A stretch of DNA of 64,000 nucleotides from Anisodus tanguticus (Eukaryota > Streptophyta > Magnoliopsida > Solanales > Solanaceae). Shown piece by piece: positions 59,362 to 64,000 of this stretch. The notes under the pieces are model-generated. The model searched no databases. It saw nothing but the letters and a program-made list of their open reading frames with translations, and had not been told where the DNA came from. Both the position numbers and the translations under genes were made by a program. Positions within the stretch are counted from its first letter, which is position 1; each line of letters starts with the position of its first letter. The stretch is from NCBI GenBank assembly GCA_034509755.1, contig CM067539.1, positions 21,175,001-21,239,000 of the forward strand, given 5' to 3'.

Positions 59362-59655
59362 TGTTGAGAGTAAGAGTGATACGAGAATTGAGCTCAAGAC
59401 TCCATTAATAGAGGTCTGGAAGCATGAAGCAAAGACGTAGACAGATGAATTTGATTGGAGAGGAAAGCAATTATCAAGTCTCAATTTGGAAAATTGAAAA
59501 ATTACTTCATTCCATTTTCAAGTCATCTATATATACATCAATACAATGAAGAGCAAAATATCTATCCTAAATAACCGACTTAAACTAATACAATGACAGC
59601 TAAGCAAGTTAACTTTACAGCTGGCTAACTAACCCATAATTAATCAATCTCAACA
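59362..59655 (-). repeat. 5' LTR
   Basis: It is the intact 294-bp copy, TGTTGAGAG to TCTCAACA on the plus strand, followed by the AGCTA target duplication. Confidence 0.92.
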
Positions 59656-60552
59656 AGCTATATTTGTTCTTTTGTTTAGCAAGCAAAAGTTTTGACATGA
59701 TGGAGGAATCACTATTAATTAGTTGAAGAATATGTGGTGTGACTGGCCGGTTCCTCTTATTTTGTTGATTGGATTCATATTCTTCTCAAATTGTTTATTT
59801 TATAGAGTATATCTCCTGAGAACTTATGTTATTTTCCTTTAACCTTTAATGATTCAGTCTCATATTTTTAGCTTGTTATAGTTCTCAATCACTGGAATTT
59901 CTTATCGGTGCTGATGGCCTATATAAAGTCTTTGGTTACTCTCCGGCAGAAACTTCAGCTGGCCGGCTAGAAATTCCTGATGATATAGCTTAAGACGAAC
60001 TAGACTTTTGAATATATTAAGTTACCTTAGTTGTATGTAACGTTTGTTTTATTGTTGCGTAGTGAACTTGGTATAAATTTAATCTTGCAGTTTTATTGTA
60101 CTAATTGACTGCTTCAATCCAATCATGACTATAAGACTAGTAGAGGTGTAATACATTATCATAGTCATGAATGTATCAAAGTGTCAAATATTGCTGACAT
60201 TACTATAGTGAACATCATAATCATTAATCATTATCATAAGTGTTAAATACAGCAGAGCATGCCATCAAAATCTCTAAAACTATATGTCATACTATACAAA
60301 AAATATAAACATAGATTTCAATAGTACTATCACTACCAGGGCTTGCCTTCCAGTACATTTGAAATTTGAGTAAAATGTTCCAATTTCGATCAATATTCTG
60401 AGTTTGATGGAGTACCTCCTGATAAATGCGGGTCATTAAGTTGTTCAGATTCTTGTCCAACTAGTCAATTATTTAATTCATCACTTAATAAGCATGTAAA
60501 GATAATTGCTTTATGTACAAATTAAAATTTAGACATAAAATCCAGGACACGT
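59656..60552. other. Spacer, possible 5' flank of the GRAS remnant
   Basis: No complete gene is seen. An open stretch near 60394-60530 reads FDQYSEFDGVPPDKCGSLSC and further Cys/Ser residues, but has no start or family I recognise. Confidence 0.4.
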
Positions 60553-61333
60553 GAGCGATTGATGAGCTTTGCAGAGTCGTTGAAATTGCCCTTTTCTTTC
60601 AACATTGTGATGGATGCAAATGTCATGGAACTCAAGCAACAGAAGATTTTGAGCTAGCTAGATTCCGAGGAAGCTATTGCTGTCTTCGCGCGCGATACGT
60701 TCTCATGAAGATGTTAGCACAATCGGACAAGCAGGACTCTTTGATAAGAGTGATTAAAGGTATTAATCCTCGAGTAATTGTCGTTAGGGATGGCAATTGG
60801 GCGGGGCGGGTGCGGGTACCCCCTCCCCCGCACCAGTACCTGTCAGAAATTTTATACCCGTCACCTACTGGCGGATACATTTTCAACATCCATACCCGCC
60901 TAGGCGGGTATATTCCTAAATCCACACCCGCTCCACTACTCAAGTGGATATCCTCAAAATTCATTATTATTGGCTTATGGGCTGCTAAAATTATGTGTGC
61001 CAAATTATTTGGGCTTTAGATAAATATAAAGTTGTACAAATAAAATTATAGTTGGCGGGTATAAGGCGGGCGGATGGATTTGGGGTGGGCAGTTGGATGC
61101 GAGGCGGGGCAGGCGGGTATAACTGCAAATCCACCACCTACCCATACCCGCCTACTACCCGCCAAAGTTATACCCATACTCACCCCAACTGAGGCGGGTG
61201 CGATGCGAAATCCGCAAAATTGTACCCACCTGCCATTCCTAACTGTCGTTTAGGAAACCATACCCCTGTATTAATTCGTGAATTGTTTCGTGGAAGCTCT
61301 TTTCTTCTATATATGGTGCGTTTTTTGACTCAT
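60553..61333 (+). pseudogene. GRAS-family transcription regulator fragment
   Basis: The frame at 60553 reads ERLMSFAESLKLPFSFNIVM, then VMELKQQKIL, EEAIAVFAR, and after a one-base shift near 60697, YVLMKMLAQSDKQDSLIRVI and GINPRVIVV. This is the middle of the GRAS domain (the VHIID-distal leucine repeat and PFYRE-adjacent region) as in DELLA-like and scarecrow-like proteins. A hAT MITE (60785-61241) splits it; beyond it the reading resumes with GNHTPV and FVEALFFY. It ends where a copia LTR begins at 61337. Upstream domains and the SAW motif are missing. GRAS proteins regulate transcription in the nucleus; this copy cannot. Confidence 0.8.
60785..61241. mobile_element. 457-bp hAT MITE inside the GRAS remnant
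   Basis: The ends are TAGGGATGGCAATTGGGCGGG and, at the right on the opposite strand, TAGGAATGGCAGGTGGG. The flanks ATTGTCGT (60777-60784) and ACTGTCGT (61242-61249) are an 8-bp duplication with one mismatch. The subterminal parts are full of GGCGGGTA and TACCCGCC words. It has no coding capacity. Ends and GC-rich subterminal style resemble the 41689-45233 hAT element but are not the same family. Confidence 0.92.
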
Positions 61334-61336
61334 TAG

Positions 61337-61779
61337 TGTAAGTGAGATTATAATATTATTCAAAATTATTCAATTTTTACAAAAGTATTTTATTTGAAAG
61401 ATTATGTCTTTGTGAATAAATACATTTGAATGGTTGTGTCTTTATGGATAGACATCATTCAAAGGTTGTGACTTTATGAAATGATACATCTTCATGAAGG
61501 GTTGTGTCCACTATGAAAAGAGACTTAAAAGTCTATAAATAATTCAGATTTTACTACAAATTTTGATATAGATTTATAATTAGTTCTAGAAACACCATCT
61601 TATTTGCTTGAGATAGTGTTTAGGATTTGTTGTATCTTGGGGGTAATTTGCCATAAACTCTTAGCAAGCTTGTGTTGGTGAGGGCAAATAAAACATTAAA
61701 GGAAAGTGTTTCTACACGCCTCAAATCCTGTTTTGTCATTTCTCTTCTTTTGCCTCCTTATTCTTCTTTTACACCAACA
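61337..61779 (+). repeat. 5' LTR (start estimated)
   Basis: The right edge CACCAACA at 61779 is clear by comparison with other Tork-like LTR ends. The left edge TGTAAGTGAG at 61337 is an estimate. A TATA box, TCTATAAATA (61532-61541), suits LTR-driven transcription. Confidence 0.6.
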
Positions 61780-61859
61780 ATCTTTAAGGTTTTAATTTTC
61801 TGCAATTGAGGCTCACAGTGCTCAAGATTGGTTATGTGCTTGATCCAAAGTTGTCACCA

Positions 61860-62560
61860 CTTCAGTGCCAAAGGAAGATGACACAGAAGTGATCAAGGCC
61901 GCTAGGAAAAAGCGTGAAGATGATGAAGTGATGTGTAGTGGTCACATTCTCAACACTCTTTCCGATAGGCACTATGATTTCTATAACTTGATGGAATCTC
62001 CGGTTGAAATTTGAAATGCTCTCGAGTATAAATATAAGACGGAGAAAAAAGGTACGGATAAGTTTCTTGTATCTAAATATATTGATTTTACCATGATTGA
62101 CACAAAGTCCGTTCGTGATCAAATACATGAATTGCAAGTCATTGTTACTAAGCTTCGAGAATTGAAAGTTAAAATTTCTGAACCATTTCTAGTGGGGACA
62201 ATTATTGCTAAATTGCCTCAAAGTTGGAATGGTTATAGAAAGAAACCTATTCATAAAGAGAGGACATATCTTTGGAAGAATTAGTAAAACATTTGAGAAT
62301 CGAAGAAGAGACTAGATCTCGTGATTCTAAGAACAAATATGATTCTTCCAAAGTTAATGTTGTTGAAGTCAATAAGTTCTCAAAGAATTTCAAAATCAAG
62401 AACAATAAGAAATTCAAGAAGTCCGATAATGGCCCACTAAATTTCTCCGAAAATTGTTTTAATTGTGGAAAAAAGGGTCATCGCAAAAGTGACTGCAAAT
62501 TCAAGAAGAAGGAAGAAGAAAATTCCAACAAGGCCAATGTCATTGAGGAGAAAATTGAAG
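61860..62560 (+). pseudogene. Copia gag
   Basis: The N-terminus is missing: the reading enters directly at a segment with VIKAARKKREDDEVMCSGHI (stop near 62012), then FLVSKYIDFTMIDTKSVRDQ and IIAKLPQSW (62093-62284). After a frame change comes ELVKHLRIEEETRSRDSKNK, a Lys/Asn-rich part, and a zinc knuckle CFNCGKKGHRKSDC (62457-62498, CX2CX4HX4C). The basic tail follows. Confidence 0.85.
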
Positions 62561-63050
62561 AAATTTGTGATATGGTCTCCGAAATGCAAATTGGCGTGAT
62601 TACTCAAATCAATATGGCTGAAACAAAGTCTTCGGATTGGTGGCTCGACTCGGGCGCAACCATTTATGCTTGTAATGACAAGAATCTATTTAAGTCTTAC
62701 AAAATGGAGAATGAAGGACAAAATGTTCTTATGGGGAACAATGATTTAGCCATAGTTGTTGGTAAGGTATGGTGGAAATTAACTTCACTTCCGGAAAGAA
62801 AGTCAAATTGAACAATGTCTTCCATGTGCCTTCAATTAGGAAGAATCTTGTTTCTGCTAGTTGATTGTGTAAGAATGGGCTTAAGATTGTTCTTGAGGGC
62901 AATAATTGTATTGTATCAAAGAATGCAATGTTTGTGGGGAAAGGGTATTATGGTGATGGAATGTATAAGCTAAGCATTAATATTAATAATTTTAATTTTG
63001 CTTATATTATTGAGTCTTTTGATATTTGGCATGCTAGATTAGCACATTAA
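62561..63050 (+). pseudogene. Copia aspartic protease
   Basis: WWLDSGATIYACNDKNLFKS carries an intact DSG (62647-62655). VLMGNNDLAIVVGK follows. The frame ends at a stop at 62809-62811, and the next strand (VFHVPSIRKNLVSA) is one frame over. A stop near 62863 precedes GLKIVLEGNNCIVSKNAMFV and the GAG-pre-integrase entry IWHARLAH at 63050. Confidence 0.85.
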
Positions 63051-63824
63051 AATTTTCGATATTTGAAGTACATGTCTAAGCATGGTTTGATTAATTACAA
63101 AGATATAAAAAATGATAAATGTGAAATATGCATCCAAGAAAAATTGACTAAGAAACCTTTTCTAAGTGTTGAACGTAATACTCAAATATTGAATTTGATT
63201 CATACCGATATTTGTGAGTATAACGGTGTTTTGACTAAAGGAGGGAAAAAATACTTTATCACTTTCATTGATGATTGTTCAAGATACACTCATGTGTACT
63301 TACTTAGAACAAAAGATGAAGCCTTTGAGAAATTTAAAATTTTCAAGGCTGAAGTTGAGAACCAAAAAAATAAGAGAATCAAAATGGTTCGAAGTGATAG
63401 AGGAGGTGAATATTTTTCTAATGAATTTGATAATTTTTGTGAAGAACATGGAATTATTCACCAAAGAACAACACCTTTTACTCCTCAACAAAACGGTATG
63501 GCTGAAAGAAAAAATAGATTTTTTACAAATATGATAAATTCTATGATTCTTAATTCTAAGTTACCAAAAAACTTATGGGGGGGGGGGGGGGGGGGAGCAT
63601 TACTCACCGCATGTCATGTTCATAATAGAATTACCTCTCTAAAAACACATGTATCTCCTTATGAAATTTGGAAAGGAAGAAAACCAAACTTGATGTATAT
63701 AAGGGTATGGGGTTGTTTAGAATTTTATAGAACACATGACCCAAAATCATATAAGTTAGATGCTAGAGGTATTAAAAGTGTTTTTTGGGATATGCTAAGA
63801 GTTTCAAGGCTTATAGATTATTAA
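63051..63824 (+). pseudogene. Copia integrase with G-tract
   Basis: CEICIQEKLTKKPF, then IHTDICEY, FIDDCSRYTHVYLL and MVRSDRGGEYFSNEFDNFCE give the complete DDE core in one frame (63063-63824). Between the core and the WGCLEFYRTHDPKSY block, a run of 19 G (63577-63595) encodes Gly after NLW, where relatives have one or two codons of mixed sequence. A frame change near 63790-63824 leads to NLDSNIIVESKDVEFIENKF, which continues to the window end. Confidence 0.87.
63577..63595 (+). repeat. Homopolymer run of 19 G
   Basis: It is an uninterrupted G tract inside otherwise conserved integrase sequence. See also C runs at 57040-57054 and 58632-58647. Confidence 0.95.
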
Positions 63825-64000
63825 ATTTAGATTCTAATATCATTGTTGAATCAAAAGATGTTGAATTTATTGAAAATAAGTTTAATCATGATTTTGTAAC
63901 TCAATTAGAATCTATCATTGATCAACCATGTGATGATTCTCTTGGTGTTTCTACTGATTATAAAAGAAAAGAGTCTATGACATCTTTCGAACCAAGGATA

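Larger units (their letters stand above)
46453..59655 (-). mobile_element. Copia element (Ivana-like?) with two nested insertions
   Basis: LTRs (right one 59362-59655, 294 bp; left one 46453-51898, split) enclose gag to RNase H on the minus strand. The target duplication is AGCTA at both ends (46448-46452 and 59656-59660), perfect. Without the nested 46725-51851 element and the 54647-57075 solo LTR, the element is about 5.6 kb, a normal copia size. Lineage is judged from gag and protease wording and is tentative. Confidence 0.92.
61337..64000 (+). mobile_element. Tork/TAR-like copia element, 5' part (runs off window)
   Basis: An LTR (61337-61779) is followed by gag, protease, integrase and the beginning of the integrase-RT linker at the window end. 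The coding region is frame-broken and has lost the start of gag. It lies directly after the GRAS remnant, so it probably inserted into that gene. Confidence 0.85.

Noticed and set aside
1..64000. CRISPR arrays, operons, bacterial signals, rRNA or tRNA genes
   Set aside because: No regularly spaced repeats with unique spacers, no ribosome-binding-site spacing, and no convincing tRNA cloverleaf; the content is plant nuclear repeat DNA.

Overview
The window reads as a repeat-dense stretch of a flowering-plant nuclear genome, most likely Solanaceae. The reasons are AT-rich spacers, several lineages of plant Ty1-copia retrotransposons, a plant hAT transposon, solanaceous-type MITEs and a tRNA-derived SINE-like repeat, an ATL-type RING-H2 gene, and a broken GRAS gene. 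The family assignment comes from recognising repeats, not from a search. There are no bacterial features, CRISPR arrays or rRNA genes.

Layout. 1-4130 holds the 3' part of a SIRE-type copia element (+): RT/RNase H and a degenerate third ORF. 4131 to about 8000 holds the 5' part of a SIRE-type element on the opposite strand (LTR, gag, protease, start of integrase). 8000-12124 is spacer with a MITE, a nested MITE/LTR patch and a hAT MITE with target-site duplication. 12130-13016 is a solo LTR. 13054-19915 is a full-length Tork/TAR-like copia element (+), flanked by TTTAC, with many stops. 21488-23740 is the 3' part of an Ale/Retrofit-like element (-). 24863-29924 is a complete Ale/Retrofit-like element (-), flanked by ATAGT, sitting inside a SINE-like repeat; a second, uninterrupted SINE-like copy lies at 31401-31658. 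32732-33839 and 33983-34856 are LTR-like remnants.

35538-35954 (-) is the only intact-looking host gene, a small membrane-anchored RING-H2 E3 ligase. 36919-41151 looks like an internally deleted Tat-lineage Ty3-gypsy element (-): two LTRs, a gag N-terminal remnant, and a multi-exon gene on the opposite strand with its own TATA box. 41689-45233 is a hAT transposon with perfect 8-bp target duplication and a frameshifted BED/hATC transposase. 46453-59655 is a copia element (-, AGCTA duplication) that received an Ale/Retrofit-like element (46725-51851, +) in its 3' LTR and a 2.4-kb solo LTR (54647-57075, GATAT duplication) in its pol region. 60553-61333 is a GRAS-domain pseudogene split by a 457-bp hAT MITE and cut off by another copia element (61337 to the window end, +).

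Almost everything here is mobile DNA at different stages of decay. Target-site duplications let several insertion orders be read directly. The elements are not cooperating genes: the retroelements would each have encoded their own gag and pol, and the short hAT MITEs would depend on a transposase from elsewhere. The host-derived content is the RING-H2 gene and the GRAS remnant.
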